Shown here piece after piece: positions 1 through 8,475 of a DNA stretch of 38,638 bases; within the stretch, counting starts at the first letter, position 1; each line of letters opens with the position of its first letter. The stretch is from NCBI GenBank assembly GCA_005240065.1, contig SBBG01000060.1:1-38638 (forward strand), read 5' to 3'. A program made the translations under genes and the position numbers. The notes under the pieces are model-generated. The model had not been told where the DNA came from. It saw only the letters and a list, made by a program, of their open reading frames with translations, and ran no database searches. This DNA is from Gammaproteobacteria bacterium. Lineage in GTDB: Bacteria > Pseudomonadota > Gammaproteobacteria > Ga0077554 > Ga007554.

Positions 1-171
1 CTTCGGATCGGGCGCCTGCCGCGAGCCCGTGATGACGGCCACGGGCTCCGCCCCGGCGGAACATGCAAGCTCGCGGAACTCGTCGATTTCCTCGCGCATT
101 CCCGCCGCGCGGAAGTCGACGTTCACCAGAATCGCGCGTTCTGATTTACGGGGACGTTCGAACAGACTCAC
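1..171 (-). CDS. hflX: GTPase HflX, N-terminal part (runs off window start)
   Basis: Minus-strand translation from GTG at 171: (V)SLFERPRKSERAILVNVDFRAAGMREEIDEFRELACSAGAEPVAVITGSRQAPDPK, typical HflX N-terminus; CAGGAG ribosome-binding site; conserved miaA-hfq-hflX order. Confidence 0.88.
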   Translation of the reverse strand, partial: MSLFERPRKSERAILVNVDFRAAGMREEIDEFRELACSAGAEPVAVITGSRQAPDPK

Positions 172-199
172 TCCTGCGTGCTTGTCAACCAGCCTGCGG

Positions 200-442
200 C
201 TATTCTTCCTCGCCTTCCCCAGTCTCGCCGGTCAACTTGACGTTGCGCGCCGGCACGACGGTGGAAATAGCGTGCTTGTAGACCATCTGGCTGACGGTGT
301 TTTTCAGCAGCACGGCGAATTGATCGAAGGACTCGATCTGGCCCTGCAACTTGATACCGTTCACCAAGTAGATGGAAACAGGAATACGCTCCTTGCGCAA
401 TGCGTTCAGAAAAGGGTCTTGTATCGTCTGCCCCTTGCTCAT
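200..442 (-). CDS. hfq: RNA chaperone Hfq
   Basis: [66 protein letters not shown] is canonical Hfq; start placed at MSKGQ rather than the longer ORF start at 484. Confidence 0.98.
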   Translation of the reverse strand: MSKGQTIQDPFLNALRKERIPVSIYLVNGIKLQGQIESFDQFAVLLKNTVSQMVYKHAISTVVPARNVKLTGETGEGEEE

Positions 443-548
443 GTGCTCTCTCCTTTTTTGTTGTGTAATCCAATCGGCTGTCAATCCGCCGCTTCGTTGA
501 CCTTCATACCCCGCAGGTGCAAAGTTCTGACATTATAACAGCATTCGA

Positions 549-1490
549 TCAGCGTTTTAAGATCAAGGCATCGTCCAACAATTTCAATATCTTGTCCAGA
601 ATATTTTCCCGATTACCTAACCATACCACATCCGGCATGGCGCGCAACCAGGTTAATTGACGCTTGGCGAACTGGCGCGTGGCGGCAATGCCTTTTTCCA
701 TCATCTCATGATGTGACAGCCCCCCGTCGAGATAATTCCATATCTGCCGGTATCCCACTGTGCGCATCGACGGCAGATCGGGATACAGATCGCCCCGGCT
801 GCGCAAGCATTCCACCTCTTCCACGAAACCGGCATCGAGCATGGCGCGAAACCGCGCTTCGATACGCCTGTGCAGCTCGGCCCTGTCCGCCGGGGAAACA
901 ACGATTTTCAACGGGCGATAGGGAAAGCGCGGCACGGTGCCTTGCCCATACAACTCGCTCATCGGCATCCCGCGCAATTCGTAGACTTCCAGGGCACGCT
1001 GGATGCGTTGCGGATCATTGGGGTGAATGCGTTGCGCGGCGGCGGGATCGACCTCGGCCAGCCGCGCATGGAGAGCAGCCCAACCCAACGTTCTAGCCTC
1101 CTCCTCCAACCGCACACGAACCGTACTGCTCGCCGAGGGCAGATCCGATAGCCCCTGTTCCAGCGCCCGGAAATACAGCATGGTACCCCCCACCAGGAGG
1201 GGAATGCGCCCAGCATGGCTGATTTTCTCCATCTCGCGCAAGGCATCTTCGCGGAACTGCGCGGCTGAGTAGGATTCGGACGGATCACGGATGTCGATCA
1301 AGCGGTGTGGCGCGGCCGCCAGCACCTCCGGCCCCGGCTTGGCTGTGCCGATGTCCATGTCACGATAAACCAGCGCCGAATCGACACTGATGATTTCACA
1401 CGGCAAACACCGTGCCAGCGCCACCGCAAGATCGGTTTTGCCGGCGGCGGTGGGTCCCATGAGGAAAATGGCCGGAGGAAGAGAGGACAT
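549..1490 (-). CDS. miaA: tRNA dimethylallyltransferase MiaA
   Basis: [19 protein letters not shown]-loop, [27 protein letters not shown] motifs; next to hfq. Confidence 0.97.
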   Translation of the reverse strand: MSSLPPAIFLMGPTAAGKTDLAVALARCLPCEIISVDSALVYRDMDIGTAKPGPEVLAAAPHRLIDIRDPSESYSAAQFREDALREMEKISHAGRIPLLVGGTMLYFRALEQGLSDLPSASSTVRVRLEEEARTLGWAALHARLAEVDPAAAQRIHPNDPQRIQRALEVYELRGMPMSELYGQGTVPRFPYRPLKIVVSPADRAELHRRIEARFRAMLDAGFVEEVECLRSRGDLYPDLPSMRTVGYRQIWNYLDGGLSHHEMMEKGIAATRQFAKRQLTWLRAMPDVVWLGNRENILDKILKLLDDALILKR

Positions 1491-1523
1491 CTAAAACAGC
1501 TAAAACGTATAAAACCTGATTGG

Positions 1524-2162
1524 TTAGACTTGATCTATGACACCGTAACGCATCGCCAGGTGTGTCAGATCGACATCACCCTGCACACCCAGTTTCTCGA
1601 ACAGGCGATAACGGTAGGTGTTGACTGTCTTCGGGCTGAGGCAAAGCTTGTCGGAAATGTCGGCGACCTTCCAGCCCTTCGCCACCATCAGCATCACCTG
1701 AAGCTCGCGTTCCGACAATTTGTCGAAGGGCGATTCTTCGGCGCCGGGCAGCAGGCTGAGCGCCATGCCTTGGGCGACTTCGCCCGCCAGGTAGCGTCCC
1801 CCTTTATGCACCGTTTCGATGGCCCGCACCAGCTCGTCGACGCCGCAGCCCTTGGTGAGATAGCCTGCGGCGCCCACTTGCATGAAGCGGCTGGGGAAGG
1901 GTTCGTTGCCGTGCACCGTGACGGCGATGATTTTGAGCGTCGGATCGGACAACAGCAACTTGCGCGCCGCCTCCAGACCGCCGATGCCTGGCATATTGAC
2001 ATCCATCAGCACCACGTCCGGCCTGGACTGCCTGCATAAGCGTATCGCTTCTTCACCGCTATCCACTTCGGCAACGACGCTGACGCCTGGCACATCGACC
2101 AACATCCGCTTGATACCGGCGCGCACCAGCGCATGGTCGTCAACCAGCATTATCTGGATCAT
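1524..2162 (-). CDS. uvrY: LuxR-family two-component response regulator, UvrY/GacA-like
   Basis: MIQIMLVDDHALVRAGIKRMLVD receiver domain and LSERELQVMLMVAKGWKVADISDKLCLSPKTVNTYRYRLFEKL HTH. Start set at MIQIM because the longer ORF reads through the tRNA gene. Confidence 0.9.
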   Translation of the reverse strand: MIQIMLVDDHALVRAGIKRMLVDVPGVSVVAEVDSGEEAIRLCRQSRPDVVLMDVNMPGIGGLEAARKLLLSDPTLKIIAVTVHGNEPFPSRFMQVGAAGYLTKGCGVDELVRAIETVHKGGRYLAGEVAQGMALSLLPGAEESPFDKLSERELQVMLMVAKGWKVADISDKLCLSPKTVNTYRYRLFEKLGVQGDVDLTHLAMRYGVIDQV

Positions 2163-2200
2163 GCAAGCACTCCGGCTTAGTTCTGTTGCCTTGTTTGATA

Positions 2201-2288
2201 TGGCGGAGAGGGAGGGATTCGAACCCCCGGACCCTCGCGGGCCAACGGTTTTCAAGACCGCCGCTTTCGACCGCTCAGCCACCTCTCC
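2201..2288 (-). tRNA. tRNA-Ser (anticodon UGA)
   Basis: Minus strand GGAGAGGTGGCTGAGCGGTCGAAAGCGGCGGTCTTGAAAACCGTTGGCCCGCGAGGGTCCGGGGGTTCGAATCCCTCCCTCTCCGCCA: class II tRNA with long variable arm, paired 7-bp acceptor stem and encoded CCA. Confidence 0.96.
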
Positions 2289-2449
2289 AGATGCAATCGG
2301 CGCAAGGATAACCGAAACAGGTTCCCGAATGCCAGTACAGCAGATAGAAACTCGACGGCCAGCCCACTGAAAGTATCGGCACATGAATGCCGATATTGAG
2401 TTACGGAAGATCTTAAAGAATTGACCACCCTACCATCCAGATCCAAACA

Positions 2450-3967
2450 TCATGAAGCATTATACAAATCCACCATCGCCAGCTCCGCATCGCGCGCCTG
2501 GGCAGCCTTGCTGAGGTCGCAGCGACGCTGTTCGAGCTGGTCGAGATAGGTTTGTGTGACATCGCCGGTGACGTATTCGCCGGTGAACACCGAGGCGTCG
2601 AAACGCTCCAGCCGGGGATTGCCCTTGCACACGGCTTCGATGAGATCGGAGAGGTCCTGGAAGATCAGCTTGTCGGCGCTGATGGCCTCGGCGATTTCGG
2701 CTTCTGTCCTGCCATGGGCAATCAACTCGCTGGCGGCGGGCATGTCGATGCCGTAGACGTTGGGATAACGCACCGGCGGCGAGGCGGAAGCGAAATAGAC
2801 CTTGCGCGCGCCAGCGTCACGGGCCATTTCGATGATCTGCTGCGAGGTGGTGCCGCGCACGATGGAATCATCCACCAGCAGCACGTTCTTGCGCTTGAAC
2901 TCGAGGTCGATGGGGTTGAGCTTCTGGCGCACCGATTTCTTGCGTTGCTTCTGGCCGGGCATGATGAAGGTGCGGCCGATGTAGCGGTTTTTGATGAAGC
3001 CTTCGCGGTAGGTCACGCCCAGCCGGTTGGCGAGCTGCAACGCGGCGGTGCGGCTGGTGTCGGGAATGGGGATCACGACATCGATATCGTGATCCGGCCA
3101 CTCGCGCAGGATCTTGTCGGCCAGCTTGTCACCCATGCGCAGCCGCGCCTTGTATATCGATACGTCATCCATGATCGAATCAGGACGCGCCAGATAAACA
3201 TACTCAAACAGACACGGCGAATAGACCGGCTGTTCCGCGCATTGACGGGTGTGCAGCCCCCCATCCAGATCGACATATACCGCCTCGCCGGGAACGATAT
3301 CGCGTATCCTCTCGAAACCGAGCGCGTCGAGCGCGACGCTTTCCGAGGCGATCATGTATTCCGTACCTTTATCGGTGTCGCGCTTGCCGAACACAACGGG
3401 GCGTATACCGAATGGATCGCGGAAACCGACGATGCCGTGGCCCGCGATCATCGCCACCACGGCGTAGCTGCCCCGGCAACGGCGGTGCACGCCGGCGACG
3501 GCATTGAAGATATCCTGTGCGTCGATCCTGAGCTTGTTCTGTTCCTGCAATTCATGGGCGAACACATTCAACAAGACCTCGGAATCGGAATCGGTGTTGA
3601 TGTGGCGGCGATCCTCCAGAAACAGCTCCTGCTTGAGCTGGGCGGCGTTGGTGAGATTGCCATTATGTGCCAGCGCGATACCGAAGGGAGAGTTGACGTA
3701 GAACGGTTGCGCTTCGGCGGAAGAGGCGCGGCCCGCGGTGGGATAACGCACATGGCCGATGCCCATGTCGCCGCGCAGATTGAGCATGTGGCGGCTGCGA
3801 AATACGTCGCGCACCAGGCCGTTGTCTTTGCGCAAATAGAATTTGCCGCCGTGGCCGCAGGTGATAATGCCCGCCGCGTCCTGCCCGCGATGCTGAAGTA
3901 CGGTCAGGCCGTCGTAAAGCGCCTGGTTGACGGGGCTTCCGCCGACGATGCCGATAATTGCACACAT
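2450..3967 (-). CDS. purF: Amidophosphoribosyltransferase
   Basis: [35 protein letters not shown]-terminal Cys glutaminase, and [30 protein letters not shown] motif. Confidence 0.98.
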   Translation of the reverse strand: MCAIIGIVGGSPVNQALYDGLTVLQHRGQDAAGIITCGHGGKFYLRKDNGLVRDVFRSRHMLNLRGDMGIGHVRYPTAGRASSAEAQPFYVNSPFGIALAHNGNLTNAAQLKQELFLEDRRHINTDSDSEVLLNVFAHELQEQNKLRIDAQDIFNAVAGVHRRCRGSYAVVAMIAGHGIVGFRDPFGIRPVVFGKRDTDKGTEYMIASESVALDALGFERIRDIVPGEAVYVDLDGGLHTRQCAEQPVYSPCLFEYVYLARPDSIMDDVSIYKARLRMGDKLADKILREWPDHDIDVVIPIPDTSRTAALQLANRLGVTYREGFIKNRYIGRTFIMPGQKQRKKSVRQKLNPIDLEFKRKNVLLVDDSIVRGTTSQQIIEMARDAGARKVYFASASPPVRYPNVYGIDMPAASELIAHGRTEAEIAEAISADKLIFQDLSDLIEAVCKGNPRLERFDASVFTGEYVTGDVTQTYLDQLEQRRCDLSKAAQARDAELAMVDLYNAS

Positions 3968-3976
3968 GAGGATTAC

Positions 3977-4477
3977 CTATCTCTTCAAACCATCAATGAA
4001 ACTGCCGGCCACACCGCGCGGCAGCCAGTCGCGTGCCCAGAAAATCATACCCTGGAAATAGTCTACGAACACCGAGGTTTTCCACCACGGCGCCTGGACC
4101 AGCGGGGTGACCCCCACCAGCACCACCAGCACCGACACCACTAGCGCGCCCCGAGCCAACCCGAACACCATGCCCGCCACACGATCGGCACTGCTCAAAC
4201 CGCTTTTTTGCACCAGCTTTGAAATCAGGTAGGTGGAAATACCGCCGATGACGAACGCGGCGACAAACAGCACGACAAACGCCACGGCAAGGCGTATCGA
4301 GGATACCGGTATGTGATCGGCCAAAAGACCGGCGAGTTTAGACGAATAAGCCAGCGCGATCCAGACGGCGAGCACCCAGACCACCAGCGACAGCGCCTCG
4401 CGCACGAAGCCGCGCATCAGGCTCAGCAAGGTCGAAACAGCGAGAATGCCGAAGATGGCGTAATCAACCCAGCTCAT
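3977..4477 (-). CDS. cvpA: CvpA family membrane protein
   Basis: MSWVDYAIFGILAVSTLLSLMRGFVREALSLVVWVLAVW typical CvpA start; directly upstream of purF. Confidence 0.94.
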   Translation of the reverse strand: MSWVDYAIFGILAVSTLLSLMRGFVREALSLVVWVLAVWIALAYSSKLAGLLADHIPVSSIRLAVAFVVLFVAAFVIGGISTYLISKLVQKSGLSSADRVAGMVFGLARGALVVSVLVVLVGVTPLVQAPWWKTSVFVDYFQGMIFWARDWLPRGVAGSFIDGLKR

Positions 4478-4551
4478 AAGTTAGGCCAGTAGCGAGGGCA
4501 GAGTAAGGAAAACGCCTATTCTATCAAATTGGGAAGGCTCCATAACAGTTT

Positions 4552-4602
4552 CGTAGGGTGCGCTCACGCACCAACCGTCTGGTGCGCACGGCGCACCCTG
4601 CA
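4552..4602. repeat. Intergenic palindromic repeat of the GTAGGGTGCG...CGCACCCTGCA type, copy 1
   Basis: cgtagggtgcgctcacgcaccaaccgtctggtgcgcacggcgcaccctgca; related copy at 9841-9910 and a partial one near 35000. Confidence 0.7.
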
Positions 4603-4653
4603 CCGGGAGAAAAGCTGGAAAAGCAGAATGAATGGATTGCCGGGCCAACAAAA

Positions 4654-4793
4654 GGGCACCTCTAAAAATTCGATCAAGGCGCGAGGACAAGGCGGAAATG
4701 CGCGAAAAAGCGGAGTGTACACGTAGTACATGAGCATTTTGAGCACATTTCCAACGCCGCCATCGCGGCTTCAGCGAATTTTTAGAAGTGCCC
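4654..4793. repeat. MITE-like long interrupted palindrome
   Basis: Terminal inverted repeat gggcacctctaaaaattcg (4654-4672) / cgaatttttagaagtgccc (4775-4793), 18 of 19 positions complementary, with further internal palindromic segments (ggaaatg...catttcc). Confidence 0.75.
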
Positions 4794-4799
4794 TAAAGA

Positions 4800-5750
4800 C
4801 TATCGCGCATCCTTGGCGCAACGAAATCCGACATCACTATACGTAGCGCCGGGGTCGAGAAAACCACGATAGGCGCCGCGCTGGAACAGGCTCAGCGCAT
4901 AATGGCCCTGGCCGCCGGAACCCGCGCCCCGCACCACCCGGTATTTTTCGCCAAATTCCTTGGTTTTGTAGACTGCACCGGGATAAGGTTTGTACCAGTC
5001 CGCCACCCACTCACGGGCATTACCGGCCATGTCATAGACATCATAAGCCGATTTATCCGTTTTGTAGGAACCCACGGGGGCGACGCCATACTCCCAGGAT
5101 TGTTCGCCGGTGTTGGACTGCCCTTCCTTCCACTCATTGCCCCAAGGAAATTCCAAGCCGTTCTCGCCACGCGCGGCCTTTTCCCACTCCGCCTCGGCAG
5201 GCAGGCGCTTGCCTGCCCAGCGGCAATAGGCGTTGGCGTCGTTCCAGGAGACATAAATCACTGGCAGTTTGTCGATGGCCTGAAATTTCTTCTCGATCTC
5301 TTTCAGCAAATCGTCTTTGCTCATGGTGCGGGTGTCCATGTCGAGACGGAATACCTTCACCGCCACCTTTCTGAGCTGCTCGACATCCAGAGCATAAAGT
5401 TTGTCCTTTTTCAGACTGGTAAGATAACCCGTTTCCATCCAGTGATCCGGCGGTGGCACGTTGGTCTTGAGCATGAAATCGCGGTACTGGGCATTCGTCA
5501 CCTCGTATTTATCGATCAAAAATGCTCTGAGATTCACCTTGCGCTCGGGGTGTTCGTCCTGATACCAGGGTTTGGTGGCGCCGAACTCACCGGTCTTCTT
5601 CGAACGATCAACCTTGTTGCTGCCCATAATGAATTCGCCGGCGGGCACTTTCACCATTTCCGCCTCGCTTGCCATCGCCATGTTCGCTGAAAATCCCGCA
5701 GCGCATACCGCGGCAAGCGCCATCATGATGTGCAGTCTTTTATTTTTCAT
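4800..5750 (-). CDS. Secreted SUMF1/formylglycine-generating-enzyme-fold domain protein
   Basis: Signal peptide; VKVPAGEFIMGSN, DEHPERKVNLRAFLIDKYEVTNAQYRDF, VSWNDANAYCRWAGKRLPAEAEWEKAARG, YDMAGNAREWVADWY, DVGFRCA: SUMF1 signatures. Confidence 0.9.
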   Translation of the reverse strand: MKNKRLHIMMALAAVCAAGFSANMAMASEAEMVKVPAGEFIMGSNKVDRSKKTGEFGATKPWYQDEHPERKVNLRAFLIDKYEVTNAQYRDFMLKTNVPPPDHWMETGYLTSLKKDKLYALDVEQLRKVAVKVFRLDMDTRTMSKDDLLKEIEKKFQAIDKLPVIYVSWNDANAYCRWAGKRLPAEAEWEKAARGENGLEFPWGNEWKEGQSNTGEQSWEYGVAPVGSYKTDKSAYDVYDMAGNAREWVADWYKPYPGAVYKTKEFGEKYRVVRGAGSGGQGHYALSLFQRGAYRGFLDPGATYSDVGFRCAKDAR

Positions 5751-5768
5751 TTGAATGCTCCCCCGTCA

Positions 5769-6869
5769 TTACGATGATCTATGCGTTGCAGGCGCTCTGT
5801 CGCTGGCGCAGCGGAATCCGAAACTGTTGTTCTTAGTGGTTCTCATAAAAAAGGAGCGGTTGTACACTGGCGCGGAGATGCCGCATTTGTAAAACGAACA
5901 ATCCCACCACGAGCCGCCCTTCAGGGTCTTATACTTTTCGCCATAATTCTCCGTCGGCCTGGTGTTGCCTGGATAGGCCTTGTACCAGGACTCGGTCCAT
6001 TCCCAGACATTGCCGGACATGTCGTAAACACCATAAGGACTGACTCCTCCTTCGAAGGCACCCACCGGCGTGGTGTCCCCCTCCAGCTTCAGGGTCGTCC
6101 AGCGCACCGGACTATTGACCTTGTTGATGTCGAATACATTACCCCAGGGATACGTTCTGCCATCGACGCCGCGGGCGGCCTTCTCCCATTCCTGATCAGT
6201 GGGCAAACGCTTGCCCGCCCACTCGCAATAGGCCTTGGCATCGTGCCAGGTAACGAAGGTGACAGGGTGATCAGCCTTTCCGGGCGGGAAAGTGCGGTTC
6301 TCGAAATGATCGGGAGATTTGCGTTGCGTGGCGTCGATGAACCGCTGATACTGAAGGTTGGTCACTTCGTATTTGTCGATGTGGAAATCGGGCAAGGAAA
6401 CGGTGTGCTGTGGGCCTTCGTCGGACAAACGCTGATTGGTGCCGCGGATGAACTCTCCGGCCGGGATCAGCACCATCTCGTTCGGCGACGCGCCGATCCG
6501 GGTTTGTTCATAATACATCGGCACGCTCATCCCCGGCCCCTGCCCTTCCGCCTTGGGCCAGGATGGCTGTTCTTCCTGCGCTGGTCCGGCCTCGGCTTGC
6601 GGCGCGGGCTGGGCGGCGGACCGGCGCATCGCCGCTTTCTGCAACCCGGCGGCGTCTGTTGTATGGCACGCCACGCACTTGTTGCTCAGCGTTGGGCTGA
6701 AAACCGCCTCTGCCGCACCCTGATGACACTGGAGACACTCACCCGCCCGAGGATGCGAGACGGGATGCGCCACCCGGCGCGGCTGCGCGGTCGCGACAGC
6801 GCCGACCGCTGTCAGACACAATACGCCGGTGAACCCATAAAACAATGTCTTGCGCCTTACCCGCCGCAT
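5769..6869 (-). CDS. Exported di-haem c-type cytochrome / SUMF1 fusion protein
   Basis: N-terminal export signal, two CxxCH motifs (CLQCH, CVACH), then a SUMF1 domain (VLIPAGEFIRGTNQ, DKYEVTNLQYQRF, VTWHDAKAYCEWAGKRLPTDQEWEKAARG, YDMSGNVWEWTESWY, GGSWWDC, FGFRCA). Confidence 0.88.
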   Translation of the reverse strand: MRRVRRKTLFYGFTGVLCLTAVGAVATAQPRRVAHPVSHPRAGECLQCHQGAAEAVFSPTLSNKCVACHTTDAAGLQKAAMRRSAAQPAPQAEAGPAQEEQPSWPKAEGQGPGMSVPMYYEQTRIGASPNEMVLIPAGEFIRGTNQRLSDEGPQHTVSLPDFHIDKYEVTNLQYQRFIDATQRKSPDHFENRTFPPGKADHPVTFVTWHDAKAYCEWAGKRLPTDQEWEKAARGVDGRTYPWGNVFDINKVNSPVRWTTLKLEGDTTPVGAFEGGVSPYGVYDMSGNVWEWTESWYKAYPGNTRPTENYGEKYKTLKGGSWWDCSFYKCGISAPVYNRSFFMRTTKNNSFGFRCASDRAPATHRSS

Positions 6870-6957
6870 ATCCCCTCCCGGCCATTAACCATCCAAAGCA
6901 CTCAACTTTAAACGATAGACCAAGCAATACTCAACAGCGATTTGCAAACCGTCCTTT

Positions 6958-7788
6958 CTACTCGGGAACCAGCCACTCCACCCTCGCCCCGCCGGGCGCA
7001 TCCCGCAACCGGGCGAGCAACTCCGGCAACAAGCGCTTCAGCCGCTCATCCAGCCCCCACGGCGGATTCAAAATCACCATGCCGCAGCCGTATAACTGCC
7101 CCGGCATGGCATGGAAAGAAATCTCCGCCAACAGCAACTTGCGCAGCCCGCTGCCGGCGAGCTTCCGGTAAAAGCGCTTCACCTCCTGCGGGTCTTTGAG
7201 CGGATACCAGACAGCGTAGATAGCCGTGCTCCATCGCGCATGAGCGGCTTGCAGCGCAATCACCACGCGGTCAAACTCGTCCACACGCTCGAACGGCGGG
7301 GCGATCAGCACCAGTCCTCGTCTTTCTTGCGGCGGCAGAAACGCCTTGAGGCCGGAAAAACCATCCATGTGATGAACATGAACCTGTGGATCGCCGCGAA
7401 ACTCCAGTTTCAGTGCCTGCGCTTCTTCAGGATGAAGCTCCATCAGCACCATGCGATCCTGCGCACGCAACAAATGGCGCGCAACACGCGGCGAACCAGG
7501 GTAGCAACGCAACTCGCCGCCTTCGTTGACAGCGCGCACGGCCGCGAGATAATCGGCCATTTCCACAGGCACGGGCGGCCCTTTCTGGAATCGCGCGATG
7601 CCTTCCCGGTATTCCCCGGTCTTTTGCGCCGCCTCACCCAGCAGGTTGTACCGCCCCGCGCCGGCATGGGTATCGAGATAGCAAAAGGGCTTGTCCTTGG
7701 CGCGCAGGGCCTGTAACAGCAAGGTCAAGACGACATGCTTGAAGACATCGGCGAAATTGCCGGCGTGGTAGCTGTGGCGGTAGTTCAT
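6958..7788 (-). CDS. rlmJ: 23S rRNA (adenine(2030)-N6)-methyltransferase RlmJ
   Basis: MNYRHSYHAGNFADVFKHVVLTLLLQAL start and LIAPPFERVDEFDRV / NPPWGLDERL motifs. Confidence 0.95.
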   Translation of the reverse strand: MNYRHSYHAGNFADVFKHVVLTLLLQALRAKDKPFCYLDTHAGAGRYNLLGEAAQKTGEYREGIARFQKGPPVPVEMADYLAAVRAVNEGGELRCYPGSPRVARHLLRAQDRMVLMELHPEEAQALKLEFRGDPQVHVHHMDGFSGLKAFLPPQERRGLVLIAPPFERVDEFDRVVIALQAAHARWSTAIYAVWYPLKDPQEVKRFYRKLAGSGLRKLLLAEISFHAMPGQLYGCGMVILNPPWGLDERLKRLLPELLARLRDAPGGARVEWLVPE

Positions 7789-7853
7789 CGAGGGTTTTGA
7801 GAAATTTTGGAAGCTGATGATTATAACCAACCACCCGCCCCTGCGGAGAATGG

Positions 7854-8438
7854 TCAATCAAGATCCGCCGCCAATGAGACACGTACCGGATCAGGCATGG
7901 AATCCACCTCGTGGATATAGGCTTGATGATCGATGCCCGCAGTAATCTCCGCCCCGCTCTTGACCGCAACGGCCATCCCGGGCGTGAGTTCAAAGCGCAG
8001 GAAATGCACCGCCGAGGTCTTGCTCCGGGTTTCGCGCTCCAGATCCTCATCCGCGATCGCAAAAACACGCTCGAAACCATTCACCCCGATCCACACCCGG
8101 TCTTCGATACCCATCATCCGGCCCAGGGCCTGCTGGCGTTCGGCGATATCGGCATATTCGATCATCATGGTCGCCTTCCAGTTGCCGCCGTCGGGAATCA
8201 GGGGATTGTAGGCTTCCAGCTCTGCCTCGATGCCATCGGCCTCGAAGATACGTTCGGCGCGCAGCATTTCCTGGATCTGATAGTGGATCGTCAAACGGTC
8301 CTCGAAATACAGCGTGACATGCGGCCCGATGGCAAGTTGACGGTTTTTCTTGTGCGCCATCACCCGGCTGCGAAAACCGGGACGCAGTTCGGCGTAGTGT
8401 TCAAGGCTGTATAAATCGGCGCGTGTCAGTTTCTGCAT
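7854..8438 (-). CDS. DUF3501 family protein
   Basis: MQKLTRADLYSLEHYAELRPGFRSRVMAHKKNRQLAIGPHVTLYFEDRLTIHYQIQEMLRAERIFE; partner of the adjacent Fe-S/rubrerythrin genes. Start moved downstream of an intergenic repeat-like tract. Confidence 0.85.
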   Translation of the reverse strand: MQKLTRADLYSLEHYAELRPGFRSRVMAHKKNRQLAIGPHVTLYFEDRLTIHYQIQEMLRAERIFEADGIEAELEAYNPLIPDGGNWKATMMIEYADIAERQQALGRMMGIEDRVWIGVNGFERVFAIADEDLERETRSKTSAVHFLRFELTPGMAVAVKSGAEITAGIDHQAYIHEVDSMPDPVRVSLAADLD

Positions 8439-8475
8439 TGCCCTCACCCTACCCTCCCCCGGAGAAAGAGCATCA

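Noticed and set aside
2163-2384. N-terminal extension of the response regulator ORF
   Set aside because: It translates through the tRNA-Ser gene; the receiver domain begins at MIQIMLVDD.
2552-4144. 530-aa plus-strand ORF opposite purF
   Set aside because: Antisense to a certain purF; its composition reflects codon bias of a GC-rich gene and no family is recognisable.
5781-6911. 376-aa plus-strand ORF opposite the haem-SUMF1 gene
   Set aside because: Shadow ORF; the minus strand carries clear SUMF1 and CxxCH motifs.
8439-8475. ccctcaccctaccctcccccggag tract as a REP element or coding extension of the DUF3501 gene
   Set aside because: Only a half-copy of a common dispersed motif with no partner arm here; too weak to call as a repeat. 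The coding start was placed downstream.
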